Below the pieces are notes generated by a model. The model made no database searches, was not told the DNA's origin, and worked only from the letters and a program-made list of their open reading frames with translations. Position numbers and translations under genes: made by a program. 64,000 nucleotides of DNA, from assembly GCF_040712085.1 (NCBI RefSeq), contig NZ_JBFCVK010000005.1, forward strand, positions 1 through 64,000, read 5' to 3'. Shown here piece by piece: positions 39,082 to 49,900 of the stretch (positions are counted from its first letter, which is position 1; each line of letters opens with the position of its first letter). This DNA is from Aquibaculum sediminis (GTDB taxonomy: Bacteria; Pseudomonadota; Alphaproteobacteria; Kiloniellales; DSM-21159).

Positions 39082-41234
39082 TGTCCCAGCCCAGCCAAGT
39101 TCGCACATATGTCCCCACCGAAAGCGCCGTCTTCCTGAAGACGAACGAGCGCTTTGGCGGGCTTTCGAACATGGCGCCTGGCTTTCCGCTTGTCGTGAAC
39201 GGTGTCCAGATCCGGACGTCGGAAGCGCTCTACCAGTCCTGCCGGTTCCCCCACATGCCAGAGGTGCAGCGCATGATCATCGGGGAGCGGAGCCCGATGA
39301 CAGCCAAGATGCGCAGCAAACCCTACCATCGGGCGTCTCGACCGGATTGGGATGGCGTACGGGTCAAGATCATGCGCTGGTGCCTGCGCGTGAAGCTGGC
39401 TCAGAACTGGGCCACCTTCGGACGACTCCTCCTGTCCACCGGGGATCGGCCCATCGTCGAGAAGAAGGTGCGTCGCAAGGATTTCTGGGGCGCCACCGAA
39501 CAGCCGGACGGCACGCTCGTCGGCAGGAACGTGCTCGGGCGGCTGCTGATGGAACTGCGCGAGCAGCTGAAGGGCGACGAGGCGGGGAGCTTGCGGTTCA
39601 TCGAGCCGCTGGCGATCTCCGAATTCCTGCTGTTCGGCCAGCCCATCGAGGCGGTCCAGGCCGCGCCCAACGCTGAGATACCCGGCTGGACCCCACGGCG
39701 ACTATCCCAGGCCGAAACCACCCCGCCGCAGCCCAGCGACCCCCAGCCCTCCCTATTTGAGCAGCCAATGATTTCAAACGCCGAGCCTGCGTCTGTCCCG
39801 TCGCGTCCCACTCTCCCCAGAGACGATGAGTCACCGAAGCATCTGTCGGATGACCGTCCCTCAGTGCACGACTGGCTTGGCGATCTGCCAAGCCGGTGGG
39901 ACGTGCTGAGGAGCAAGTATCTGTTTCGCGAGATCGACGACCGGACCGACACTGGCACGGAAACCTTACTGTCCATGCGCCAGGCGCATGGTCTGATCCC
40001 TCATGCGAAGGTATCGACCAAGCCGGTCACGCCGGAAGAGCTCAAGGGATACAAGTGCGTCCGTACCGGCCAGATGGTGCTGAACCGCATGCAGGCGTCG
40101 AACGGCATGTTCGCGGTTGCGCGCGAGGACGGTCTGGTCAGCCCGGATTATGCGGTGTTCCAGCCACTCCGTCCCATGGAGCCCGACTACTTCGTCGACC
40201 TCTTCAAGACGACCATCTACCGCGCAAAATTCCGGCAGGAATCGAAAGGGCTTGGAACCGGTACGTCTGGCTTTCTGCGCCTCTACTCGGATCGTTTCGG
40301 GGCTATCCATGTCCCGCAACCAGCGGAGGATGAGCAGCGCAAAATCGTGCAGTTCATACGGGCCTATGATCTGCGCGTGCGCCGCCTGATCCGCAACAAG
40401 CGGCGGCTGATCGGGCTGTTGAACGAGCAGAAGCAGGCGATCATCAACCGGGCCGTCACACACGGCCTGGACGCTAATGCCCCGATTAAGCCCACTGGCA
40501 TCGACTGGATGCCCGAGGTTCCGGCGCATTGGGAGGTCAAGCCGCTCAAGCAGATTTGTGAAGTCCTGTTCAGCAACGTGGATAAGCACTCGAATGACGG
40601 CGAGGGCCGAGTGCTTCTGTGCAACTACACCGATGTCTACAAGAATGATTTCATCACGTCAGACATGGGCTTTATGGCGGCTACAGCGACGCCCGCCGAG
40701 ATACAGCGTTTCCACCTGGGAATTGGTGACGTCATGATCACCAAGGACTCCGAATCATGGAACGATATTGGCGTTCCGGCAATCGTCACTGAAGCGCTTG
40801 AGGGCGTCCTTTGCGGCTATCATCTTGCCCTCCTCCGAGCTGAGCGTGACGCATTGCTCCCGATGTTTCTCTTTAGGGCTTTGACGGCGCCATCAATCGC
40901 ACAGCAGCTCTACGTCGAAGCTACGGGCGTCACGCGATATGGCCTGTCCAAGCTGGCGATCAAAAACCTGCTTCTACCTGTCCCACCCCTTCGCGAGCAA
41001 AGTGAACTGGTAGCCGCTATGGCAGCCGCCATCGAACCGCTCAGCGCTTCCATTGGCCGTGTAAACCAAGAAATCAGCCTCGTTAGGGAATACCGTGATC
41101 GGCTGATTGCCGATGTGATCACCGGCAAGCTGGACGTGCGCCATGTCGAGATCGCCGCGCCAGCGGACGAGCCGGTCGCCGACGAGGTCGACGCGATGGA
41201 GGAGGAGCTGGAAGGCGACGATGCCGACGACTGA
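39081..41234 (+). CDS. hsdS: NADAR (YbiA-like) domain fused to type I specificity subunit HsdS
   Basis: A 717-residue fusion. Residues about 15-165 match YbiA/NADAR proteins: NERFGGLSNMAPGFPL, TSEALYQSCRFP, SPMTAKMR, DFWGATEQPDG and GRNVLGRLLMELREQL. YbiA removes riboside from riboflavin intermediates, and NADARs can remove ADP-ribose from guanine. After a Pro-rich linker (about 166-260) come two HsdS repeats, each starting with an equivalent motif (DWLGDLPSRWDV at 264 and DWMPEVPAHWEV at 475) and ending in a helical spacer, so the target-recognition part is complete. The start overlaps the PRTase stop (TAATG), and the end overlaps hsdR by 14 bases. HsdS would bring the NADAR activity to specific DNA sites. 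Confidence 0.85.
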   Translation: MSQPSQVRTYVPTESAVFLKTNERFGGLSNMAPGFPLVVNGVQIRTSEALYQSCRFPHMPEVQRMIIGERSPMTAKMRSKPYHRASRPDWDGVRVKIMRWCLRVKLAQNWATFGRLLLSTGDRPIVEKKVRRKDFWGATEQPDGTLVGRNVLGRLLMELREQLKGDEAGSLRFIEPLAISEFLLFGQPIEAVQAAPNAEIPGWTPRRLSQAETTPPQPSDPQPSLFEQPMISNAEPASVPSRPTLPRDDESPKHLSDDRPSVHDWLGDLPSRWDVLRSKYLFREIDDRTDTGTETLLSMRQAHGLIPHAKVSTKPVTPEELKGYKCVRTGQMVLNRMQASNGMFAVAREDGLVSPDYAVFQPLRPMEPDYFVDLFKTTIYRAKFRQESKGLGTGTSGFLRLYSDRFGAIHVPQPAEDEQRKIVQFIRAYDLRVRRLIRNKRRLIGLLNEQKQAIINRAVTHGLDANAPIKPTGIDWMPEVPAHWEVKPLKQICEVLFSNVDKHSNDGEGRVLLCNYTDVYKNDFITSDMGFMAATATPAEIQRFHLGIGDVMITKDSESWNDIGVPAIVTEALEGVLCGYHLALLRAERDALLPMFLFRALTAPSIAQQLYVEATGVTRYGLSKLAIKNLLLPVPPLREQSELVAAMAAAIEPLSASIGRVNQEISLVREYRDRLIADVITGKLDVRHVEIAAPADEPVADEVDAMEEELEGDDADD

Positions 41235-44200
41235 CACCAGTGAAAAAGGCCTCGAAGCCCTGATCGTCTCGCATCTGACAGGCCTACCGGTCGGGAAGAA
41301 AACCGGTAGCCTCGGCGAGGGCCCAGTACCTTTCGTGGGCCTGCACAACTATGTTCTCGGCGATCCAAAGGATTTCGACCGGGACCACGCTGTCGACCAA
41401 GCGAAGCTGTTCGGCTTCTTGGCCTCCACGCAGCCGGAGGCCGTTGAAGCGCTGGGTATCGGTGAGGACGGAACGAAGCGACTTCAGTTCTTGCACCGGC
41501 TGCAAGGTGAGATCGCCAAGCGCGGCGTCATCGACGTGCTGCGCAACGGTGTGAAGCACGGCCCCGCGGCGGTAGAAATGTTCTTTGGCACGCCGACCCT
41601 CGGCAATCTGAAGGCCGAGGAGCTGTTCGCCGCCAATATCTTCAGCGTCACGCGCCAGCTGCACTATTCCAAGAACGCGACCAAGCTGTCGCTCGACTTG
41701 GCGCTGTTCATCAACGGCTTGCCCATCGCCACCTTCGAGTTGAAGAACAGCCTAACCAAGCAGACGGTCGAGGATGCGATCGAGCAGTACAAGCGGGATC
41801 GTGACCCGAAGGAGCTGCTGTTTCAGTTTGGCCGCTGTGTCGTCCACTTCGCCGTGGACGATCACGAAGTGCGGATGTGCACGCATCTGAAGGGCAAGGC
41901 GTCCTGGTTCCTGCCCTTCAACAAGGGCTGGAATGACGGCGCGGGCAATCCGCCGAACCCCCATGGCCTGAAGACCGATTACCTTTGGAAGCAGGTTCTT
42001 ACGAAGCGAAACCTCACCGACATCCTGGAAAACTATGCGCAGGTGGTCGAGGAAACGGACGAGCGCGGAAAGCAGAAGCCGCCAAAGCAAATTTTCCCGC
42101 GTTTTCACCAGCTCGATGTGGTGCGCAAGCTGCTGGCGGATGCTGAGGCATCGGGCGCGGGGCGGCGCTACCTCATCCAGCACTCGGCGGGTTCCGGTAA
42201 GAGCAACTCGGTTGCCTGGCTCGGCCATCAGCTGATCGGGCTGGAGACTGGCGGCAAACCGACCTTCGATACTGTCATCGTTGTCACTGACAGGCGCAAT
42301 CTCGATAAACAGATCCGCGATACGATCAAGCAGTTCGCGCAGGTGTCCTCCATTGTTGGCGCGGTCACCGAGGGGTCGCAGCAGCTGCGGACGTTTCTGC
42401 AGCAGGGCAAGAAGATTATCATTACCACCGTGCAGAAGTTCCCGTTCATTCTGGACGAAATCGGAGACGGCCATCGCGGGCGAACCTTCGCCATTATCAT
42501 CGACGAGGCGCATTCCAGCCAGGGCGGGCGAACGTCTGCAAAGATGAACATCGCACTCGCGGCCAACGGCGGCGAGGAAGAAGAGGAAACGGTTGAGGAC
42601 ACCATCAACCGCCTGATGGAGGCGCGGAAGGTGCTGCCGAACGCGAGCTATTTCGCGTTCACGGCCACCCCGAAGAACAAGACGTTGGAGATTTTCGGCA
42701 CGGCGGTTCCCGAGGGCGGGAAGGTCAGGCACGTTCCCTTCCACAATTACTCGATGAAGCAGGCGATCGAGGAGGGTTTCATCCTCGACGTGCTGAAGCA
42801 CTACACCCCGGTCGAGAGCTACTACCGGCTCATGAAGACGGTGGAGGACGACCCGCAGTTCGATACCAAGCGGGCGCAGAAGAAACTCCGGCGATATGTG
42901 GAATCCCATGACCATGCCATCCGCAAGAAGGCAGAAATCATGGTCGATCATTTCCACGACCAGGTGATGGCTCACCGCAAGGTCGGAGGCGCTGCGCGCG
43001 CCATAGTGGTGACCAGCGGGATTCACCGCGCCATCCAGTATTTTCACGCCTTCGGGGAGTATTTGAAGGAGCGCAAGAGCCCCTACCAGGCCATCGTCGC
43101 CTTCTCGGGCGAGCATGAATATGGCGGCCATAAGGTGACCGAGGCGTCGCTCAATGACTTTCCCAGCAACAAGATCGAGGAGTTGATCCAGAAGGATCCG
43201 TACCGGTTCCTCATCGTCGCCGACAAGTTCCAGACCGGCTACGACGAGCCGCTGCTGCACACGATGTACGTGGACAAGACACTTTCCGGCATCAAGGCCG
43301 TGCAGACGTTATCGCGTCTGAACCGGGCGCATCCGCAGAAACACGACACCTTCGTGCTCGACTTTATGAACGATGTGGACGGCATCAAGGCATCGTTCGA
43401 GGACTACTACCGGACGACGATCCTGAGCGAGGAGACCGACCCGAACAAATTGCACGACCTGAAGGCGGCTCTCGACGGCTATCAGGTCTATTCCTGAGAG
43501 CAGGTCGAAGACCTCGTGGCGCTGTATCTTGGCGGCGCCGACCGGGACAAGCTCGACCCGATCCTTGATTCCTGCGTCGCGGTCTACAAGGCGGACCTCG
43601 ATGAAGATGGGCAGGTCGACTTTAAGGGGAAGGCGAAGGCTTTCACGCGCACCTATGGATTCCTCGCGACCATTCTGCCCTACACGAATGCGGAGTGGGA
43701 GAAGCTCTCGATCTTTCTGAACTTCCTCACGCCGAAATTGCCTGCTCCGGAGGAGCTGGACCTGTCGAAGGGCATTCTGGAGGCCATCGACATGGATAGC
43801 TACCGGGTCGAGGCGCAGGCGACGATGGCGATTGCGCTTCCCGATGCCGACGCGGAGATCGGACCTGTGCCGTTGGGCGGAGGCGGTCGCAAACCTGACC
43901 CGGAACTGGACCTGCTCAGCAACATCCTCAAGACGTTCAACGAGATGTTCGGCAACATCGACTGGAAGGACGCCGACAAGATCGGGAAGGTAATCGCTGA
44001 GGAGCTGCCCACGAAGGTCGCGGCCGACAAGGCCTACCAAAACGCAATGCAGAATTCGGACAAGCAGAACGCCCGCATTGAGCACGACAAGGCGCTTGAA
44101 CGTGCTGTGATCGAACTTCTGTCTGACCACACGGAACTGTTCAAGCAGTTCAGCGATAATCCGTCCTTCAAGAAATGGCTTTCCGAGACGATATTTTCTG

Positions 44201-44244
44201 CGACGTATGCTGATAAGGCAGCGCATGTAGCCGGGGACGCGTAA
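41221..44244 (+). pseudogene. hsdR: Type I restriction subunit HsdR interrupted by an in-frame TGA
   Basis: The restriction/translocase subunit. The first 758 codons hold the nuclease motif (ATFELKNSLTKQTVEDAI, near 170), Walker A HSAGSGKSNSV (about 320), DEAH in IIIDEAHSS (about 428), FTATPKNK and the helicase C-terminal half. At 43495-43497 a TGA follows YQVYS, and the same frame continues as EQVEDLVALYLGG to a stop at 44242, giving a typical HsdR length of about 1007 codons. Only the C-terminal subunit-docking part (about 248 residues) is cut off. A GTG at 43516 could restart translation, but its ribosome site is poor. The rest is intact, so the lesion is recent, a sequencing error or a suppressed codon. 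Confidence 0.85.
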
Positions 44245-44289
44245 TACCAAGGGCATTTGAGCGGGACTCTCTGGGGAGCGGGGCTCAAC

Positions 44290-45049
44290 TGCGGAGCTTG
44301 CGGCGCAAGGATCTCATGGGTTGGCTCTAAGAGGAGTTCGGTGTCGAGGTGGGAGAAACCACGGTGGGGCGTGAACTGAGAGCGATGGGGTATCGCCGCC
44401 TGACACCGCGGCCCGGCACCACAACCCGAACGAGTATGCGCTCGAGGCTTTTAGAAAAACTTCCCCGAGAAGGTGGCGGCGCTCCAGGCGCGCCTGCCAA
44501 AGGGCACCGAAATAGAAATCTGGTGGCAGGACGAGGCACGCGTTGGCCAGACGAACAAGATTACCCGGCGCTGGGCGCAGCACGGCACTAGGCTGAGCGC
44601 TCCTCAGGACCAGCGCACCAAGTCCGCCTACATCTGGCCGCCTTCGCCGTCCGCTAGTGGCCACGGCGCCATCTGCCCCGCCAAAGGTAATGGAGCAGGT
44701 CTTGTCCTGCCCAAGTGCAACACCTGGGCGATGCAGCAGCATCTGGACGAGATCGCTGGTGGTCGAGCCGGGCGCCCATGCCCTCGTTCTGCTCGATCAG
44801 GCCGGATGGCACATGACCGACAAGCTCATCCTGCCCGATAACATCATCCTGCTACCGCTCCCGCCCAAGGCGCCCGAGCTCAACCCCGTGGAAAATATTT
44901 GGCAGTTCCTGCGCGAGAACTGCTTATCCAACCGCGCCTTCCACTCCTACGACGAGATACTCGAACATTGCTGCGATGCTTGGAACAAGATCATCGACCA
45001 GCCTTGGTGCATCATGTCGTTCGGTTTGCGCCGATGGGCACATCAGTAG
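44290..45049 (+). pseudogene. Degraded IS630-family transposase
   Basis: Fragments of one transposase are spread over at least two frames. An N-terminal piece (GVEVGETTVGRELRAMGYRR) is followed by IEIWWQDEARVGQTNKITRR, DQRTKSAYIW and GAGLVLPKCNTWAMQQHLDE. After a frameshift come HALVLLDQAGWHMTDKLI, LPPKAPELNPVENIWQFLRE and IMSFGLRRWAHQ. These are the DDE motifs of IS630 elements. Frameshifts near 44650-44790 and in the N-terminal part make it inactive. It directly follows hsdR. Confidence 0.85.
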
Positions 45050-45180
45050 AGATCAGTTGCCGTTGGCATTACGTTCATCCTGGATGATTGAGGAGTCGGC
45101 GGTGTTGCCGATCTCCACGCGGCTCATTCTCCAGTTCGCGGAAAGGTAATCTGAGTGGGAGTTGCTATCTACAGCGGGAG

Positions 45181-45231
45181 TTGACTGGTATATTATCAAC
45201 CTCTATAATAGGGAGTGACGATCAATCGTCA
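45181..45231 (+). promoter_or_regulatory. Near-consensus sigma-70 promoter with palindrome at the expected start site
   Basis: TTGACT (45181-45186), a 17-base spacer and TATAAT (45204-45209) form an almost perfect vegetative promoter. Just after it, TGACGAT-CA-ATCGTCA (45216-45231) is a perfect 7+2+7 palindrome covering the expected transcription start, a typical repressor position. It drives the 50-residue gene at 45270. Confidence 0.8.
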
Positions 45232-45269
45232 TGAGGGTGGTTGAGCGATTGCACAATGGAGGCTAGGAA

Positions 45270-45422
45270 ATGCCAACTCGGACCTACAAGGCTAAAGTCA
45301 GGCTCTCAAACGGAAGTCAGCAGGAAGTTAGAGTAGAGGCTGACAACCCAAATAATGCTAAGTTGATGCTGGAAGCTCAGTATGGGAAAGGCGCAGTCAT
45401 TACCTATCCAACGACTGCTTAG
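45270..45422 (+). CDS. Small 50-residue protein of unknown function
   Basis: The product begins MPTRTYKAKVRLSNGSQQEV and ends ...GKGAVITYPTTA, with a middle segment VEADNPNNAKLMLEAQYGKG. It looks like a short beta hairpin plus helix. The ATG has GGAGG seven bases upstream, and the gene has a near-consensus promoter with a palindromic operator. Small proteins with this AKV...V.A.N..NAK.MLEAQYG.G pattern feel familiar as uncharacterised, widespread proteins, but I cannot name a family. It lies between two dead insertion sequences in a defence-rich island. No terminator is obvious downstream. Confidence 0.75.
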   Translation: MPTRTYKAKVRLSNGSQQEVRVEADNPNNAKLMLEAQYGKGAVITYPTTA

Positions 45423-46150
45423 TCATAACTAGCAAGCTTGTTGGTGAGCAGCTGTTGATAAATATCGGGTTAGTTTCTCTTTCTTTGCAATGTAAAGCAT
45501 TTAGCCTGGCCGCTCAGCCAGACTGGGCGGCTGGGCTGCTTGTCCGCCAGTCCCGTGGCTGAAGCCCATTCAAGAGAGTCTGGGGTTGCCAAAATCACCA
45601 ATGTTGCGCGCACTCCTGTTTAGCGTGCCGCTTTCTCCGATGGCATTCGGCATATTTGCTTGCCAGAGCACTACGCTCTGCAGAACGCAGCGATTACATG
45701 GCGCGTAGCAACCTCTCCGCTTTACGCCCTCGGACATAACATCTACTCTGCTTCCATACTACCCAAAGCAGAAAATTCTGGACACAGTCGGCGCCAAACT
45801 GGGGTCGTTCATCGGTCTGCACACCAAGCTTCATTCCTAGATCAAGCAACCTAAGCCGCCTTGCGCCTGGGCCGCGGCTTACCATCCGTGAACTTGCCTC
45901 CGCGTCGCGATGCAGTGTGATCACCAGCCCTTAAAATCGCTCGCCACCCGCGCTGGATAGCTAAACACGATCATCTTCTCCACGAGCATCGATTTTGTCG
46001 ATACGCCCACGCGTTTGAAGCGACTGCCGCGCTTCTTGATCGCACGTACCAGCTCGGGGTGGATTCTTCCAGTGACGGTGAATGGGCTGCGCGTTCGCGA
46101 CCCAGGTCTCAGCATCGCTGACCAGCCGATTAGGTTCGCTGTTGTGGATC
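45423..46150. other. Degraded spacer between the small gene and the IS3 remnant
   Basis: No intact gene is seen. A minus-strand piece around 45844-46115 reads as fragments in two frames (GRIHPELVRAIKKRGSRFKR and GDHTASRRGGKFTDGKPRPR), perhaps the broken end of a lost gene. A CAGCC/GGCTG hairpin lies near 45515. I cannot identify the source. Confidence 0.35.
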
Positions 46151-46849
46151 TGACGTGACCCCCTAATTTTCCTCCACGTTTGATTAGAGTCCGGCCCTGA
46201 TGAAAGGACGGACGAGATGAAGCGTAAGAGGTTTTCGGAGGAGCAGATCATAGGCGTGCTGAAGGAGGCGGAGGCGGGAGCGAAGCCTGTCGACCTGGCT
46301 CGCCGGCACGGGGTTTCCGAAGCAACGATCTACAACTGTAAGTCGACGTATGGCGAGCTCGAGGTGTCCGATGCTCGGCGGCTGAAGGCGCTCGAGGACG
46401 AGAACGCGAAGCTCAAGCGCCTGCTGGCGGATGCGATGCTGGACCAGGCGGCGCTGAAGGATCTTCTGTCAAAAAAAGTGGTGACGCCCGCCGCCAAGCG
46501 GGAAGCTGTGACTCATCTCCGGGCTTGCCACGGGATGAGCGAGCGGCGGGCGTGCCGTTTCGTTGGTGCCGATCGCAAGAGCGTCCGCTACCGCTCGACG
46601 CGGGCCGACGATGCCGAACTGAGAGAGAAGCTGCGCGAGTTGGCGAACCAACGTCGACGGTTCGGCTATCGCCGCCTGCATATCCTGCTGCGCCGGGAGG
46701 GCGTGATGATCAACCGGAAGAAGACCCAGCCGATCTATCGGGAGGAAGGTCTTGCCGTCAGGCGGCGTCGCAACCCTAGACGTGCAATCGGCGCGCGGGC
46801 GCCGGCACCGGTTCTGGCCTTGCCGAACCAACCGCGCTCGCTGCCGTGA
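46151..46849 (+). pseudogene. IS3-family (IS407-like) element remnant, truncated transposase
   Basis: The left end TGACGTGACCCCCTAATTTTCCTCCA-type sequence begins near 46151. A 210-residue frame (46217-46849) joins OrfA (MKRKRFSEEQIIGVLKEAEA, then VSDARRLKALEDENAKLKRL) to the start of OrfB (MSERRACRFVGADRKSVRYR, RRRFGYRRLHILLRREGVMI). They are fused across a run of seven A at about 46471, where IS3 elements normally use programmed frameshifting; an extra base there seems to have merged the frames. The DDE catalytic part of OrfB and the right end are missing: the frame breaks at LPNQPRSLP, just before the ATPase gene end. Confidence 0.85.
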
Positions 46850-46932
46850 TTTCAAAGGTGCGTATGCGGCAGATCTTGGCCTTTGGACTCAGCTTTGTCG
46901 CTTCCTCAGACAACGGCACCGCTGCGGACCTG

Positions 46933-49900
46933 TCATTTGTTCTCGATTCTAAGCACGCCGTGGACCCGCCAGAGCCGCTCAAGGACGTGATCGCCGGCGG
47001 CGGCGCATTCACCGTAGGTGACACAAAGTGCCTGGCCGTTCAGACCGATATTCTCGAAGACGCGCATGCCCGGCATGAATTGCTGACCGAGCCGTTTGAG
47101 ATAGCCAAAGGACTCACCGCCGCTGCCCGCCGAGAACGCAACAATCCGTCCTTCCAGCGCCGCCAGTTTCGCCTCCGATAGATCCTCGATCTGCTCCATC
47201 AGCACTGCATCGCCGTTGCGGATGACAGGATAGGCGCTGTCCTCTGCCACGTTTGCAATTGTCAGCCTGCGGGACAGCAAATCGCTCGATGAAACCGGGA
47301 CGGCCTCGTCGCGCCCGGCGGGTTTTTGCGCCTCATAAAGCACGCCGACGATCGGCATCACCCTGGTTGACGCCGTTGGTACAATGAGCGCAGGCGGCAC
47401 GCGCTCCGTACCCGAACGATCGGAGGCGAGGACCGTGCGGGAGAGATGCTGCCTGTCGCGGTGAAAACGCCGCGCATAGACCTTGCTGCCATGCAGCGCG
47501 ATCACCGGTTCGCCTTCGGCCGCCTCTCGTTCCAGCGAGACAATGACAACCTGTCCTGCCAGCGCCAGCGAGCCCAGCGTTGGCGCGCGCACGACATAAA
47601 GCGCAACTGCCCCGAGCGCCTCCAGCGAGAACTGCTCGATTTCTGCGCGCGCATCGAGAATATCGGCGTCGCTCCGTGCCGCCAGCGTACCAAGGACCGG
47701 AAGAGGGACGGCCGGTAGTGCTGTCGCCGCCGGGAAACTCGGCGCATCGGGCAGGATCAGATCACGCTCATCACCCGTCAGACGGCCAAGGAAACGGGCG
47801 TAAGCAGCCGAACAGCCGCGCAGCAGATTGTTGATGCTCTCATAAATCCCATCAGTATCGTGCGCGTCCTGCGGGGTGATCATCGAGGGCTGGTGATGGG
47901 CCTTATTGATGGTCTTGTAGAACCGTGCTTCGGGCCGCAATCCTTCATGGGTCAGCAATTTTTCGAAAGGCGGCTCCTCAAAAGGGCGCTCGCCGGTATT
48001 GCGCGCTCGCCGCAATTGCCCGAGCAGATCGCCAAGGGTGGGTTCGTGCATCACGAGCGGATCGCCCGCCAGGAGATTCCAAAGCCGGTTCTCTATGTCG
48101 ATCCGCACCGCTGTCACGAAGGCCTGAGCCTTGGGCGTGTCGGTCTCATCCTCCCGCCAGCGATCACGCTTTTCCCTGATCTCCTCAATGGCAGGACTCA
48201 CAAGCGCCGTCAGCCTCGACCGGGAGACAGGATCAAGCCGTAATGCTGTCCATGTCGGCGAATCGGCGGCGCGGGAGGGAAGCTTGTCCTGCACCGAAGC
48301 GACGAAACGCACGTCGTTCGACGCTATCAGAGGGCGCATGCCGTGCGCGGGCATTAGCGGAACCGCGGCAGCAAAGTTCTCGCTGTTGATCGGATCGAAA
48401 TGCGTCTGCGGATCGTCCAGCAATATGCAGCTAAGGCCGCCGGTGCGCGCCCGGACGTGCTCCCAAAGACTGAAAAGAAAGGCCCATACGCAGGCGCGCA
48501 GCAGGGAGGCGTTCATCACCTGGTGTGCCGGCACCCGCATATCATCGAACCCGGCGCGCAGACCAAAACCGCTATCCTCGCCCGGCTCAAATCCGCCATA
48601 CGACGGGCCGCCGGGATAGTGCGGTCTGTATATCTTCTCGAGCCAACTACCGGTGTCCCGGTCCAGCGTTTTGATCAGCCCCGAAACCCGCTCATAGACA
48701 AGAGCCGGCAACTCGAGATAGGGCATCACAGCATCGGCCGCACGTTTCAGCAAGGCAAGACGCCGTTCTTCCGCGGCCCACGCTTTGCGCACCTGCTCAA
48801 GGTCATCGAGGTGGCGCACAAGCGCGACGTTCGGCATCGCATTCTCGACCGCGCGCCTTATGGCGTCGATCTGCGCACGGATCGACCGCATCTGCGGTTC
48901 GGTATCGTCAGTCCGGCTCTCTGCCTGACCGGAAGGCGCGTCGTCGGCAGGCTTCGTGGCGCCAATATAGCGCTCCATCAACTGCTTTAGTGGTTCTGCC
49001 GATTCCTCGCGGTGGGCGTGCAGTGCCAGGGCCTTCGCGACAGCTGACAGACGTTCCTGTAGTTTGCCCTCTGCCAGCATTGGAGGAAGCGCGCTTTCGG
49101 CCGGAGCCGGTGCATCAGGCAGGGGATGCGCGGCAACCGCCGCATCCCAGACCGTCTGCGCGTTTTTCTGCAATGGCTGCAGACGACCCGAAAAGGCCCG
49201 TTGAGCGAGAAGTTCATCGACGTAGGCCCTGCGATACAGGCCAAGCAGGGTGTCGGGCAGCACCTTGTCAGCAAGGGCGCGTATGCTTTCCGGCAAACCG
49301 CTCAGGAAGGAAGATGCCTCGTCTTTCTCCCACTCCGCTGCCGTCTTCGCGATATCACTATGCGTCTTGCGGCATTGCACAAGCGCATCCTTGACGGACA
49401 TGTCCAGCAGCGCATCGGCAGGGACTTTATCCAGATCGGTGCCGCAGACCGGGCAGTTCGCCACGTCGCTGTCGGGATGATTATCCTTGTGCCACGCAGC
49501 GACGCGGGCATAGAGACGCCAGCGTGCCGCCTGCCGCTCATCTTCGAGCTGCTTCGCAAGTGCCTGCGCCCGCGCACGGATTTCGGAGATTGCCCGCAGG
49601 GCCGCTTTCGCCTCCTCGGGCGTAATCTCCGACAGCGAAAGGATGAGGCCGACTTGGGCCAATTCCCGCAGAGCGCCACCCTTGAGGCGATCAGCAGCGG
49701 CATCGAGGGCACTGGTAATCGCCTCCACATCCTGCTTTGCACTCAGTTCGACGCGCCGGCCCAGGATCGAATCCATGGCCGAGGTCATATCGCGCTGCTG
49801 TTCCTGCAGCCCCGCGCGTGCCGCCGTGATCGACGCAGCGCAATCGATTTTGTCGTCGTCTTCGCCTGCTTCTTCGCCGGGCTTCAATATCGTAGGCGTT

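Noticed and set aside
43495..43497. TGA in hsdR as a selenocysteine codon
   Set aside because: HsdR enzymes have no selenocysteine, and no selenocysteine-type stem-loop is evident after the TGA. A nonsense change or sequencing error is simpler.
45660..45924. Open frames on both strands between the small gene and the IS3 remnant
   Set aside because: No ribosome sites, no recognisable motifs and overlapping antisense frames; this is decayed DNA.
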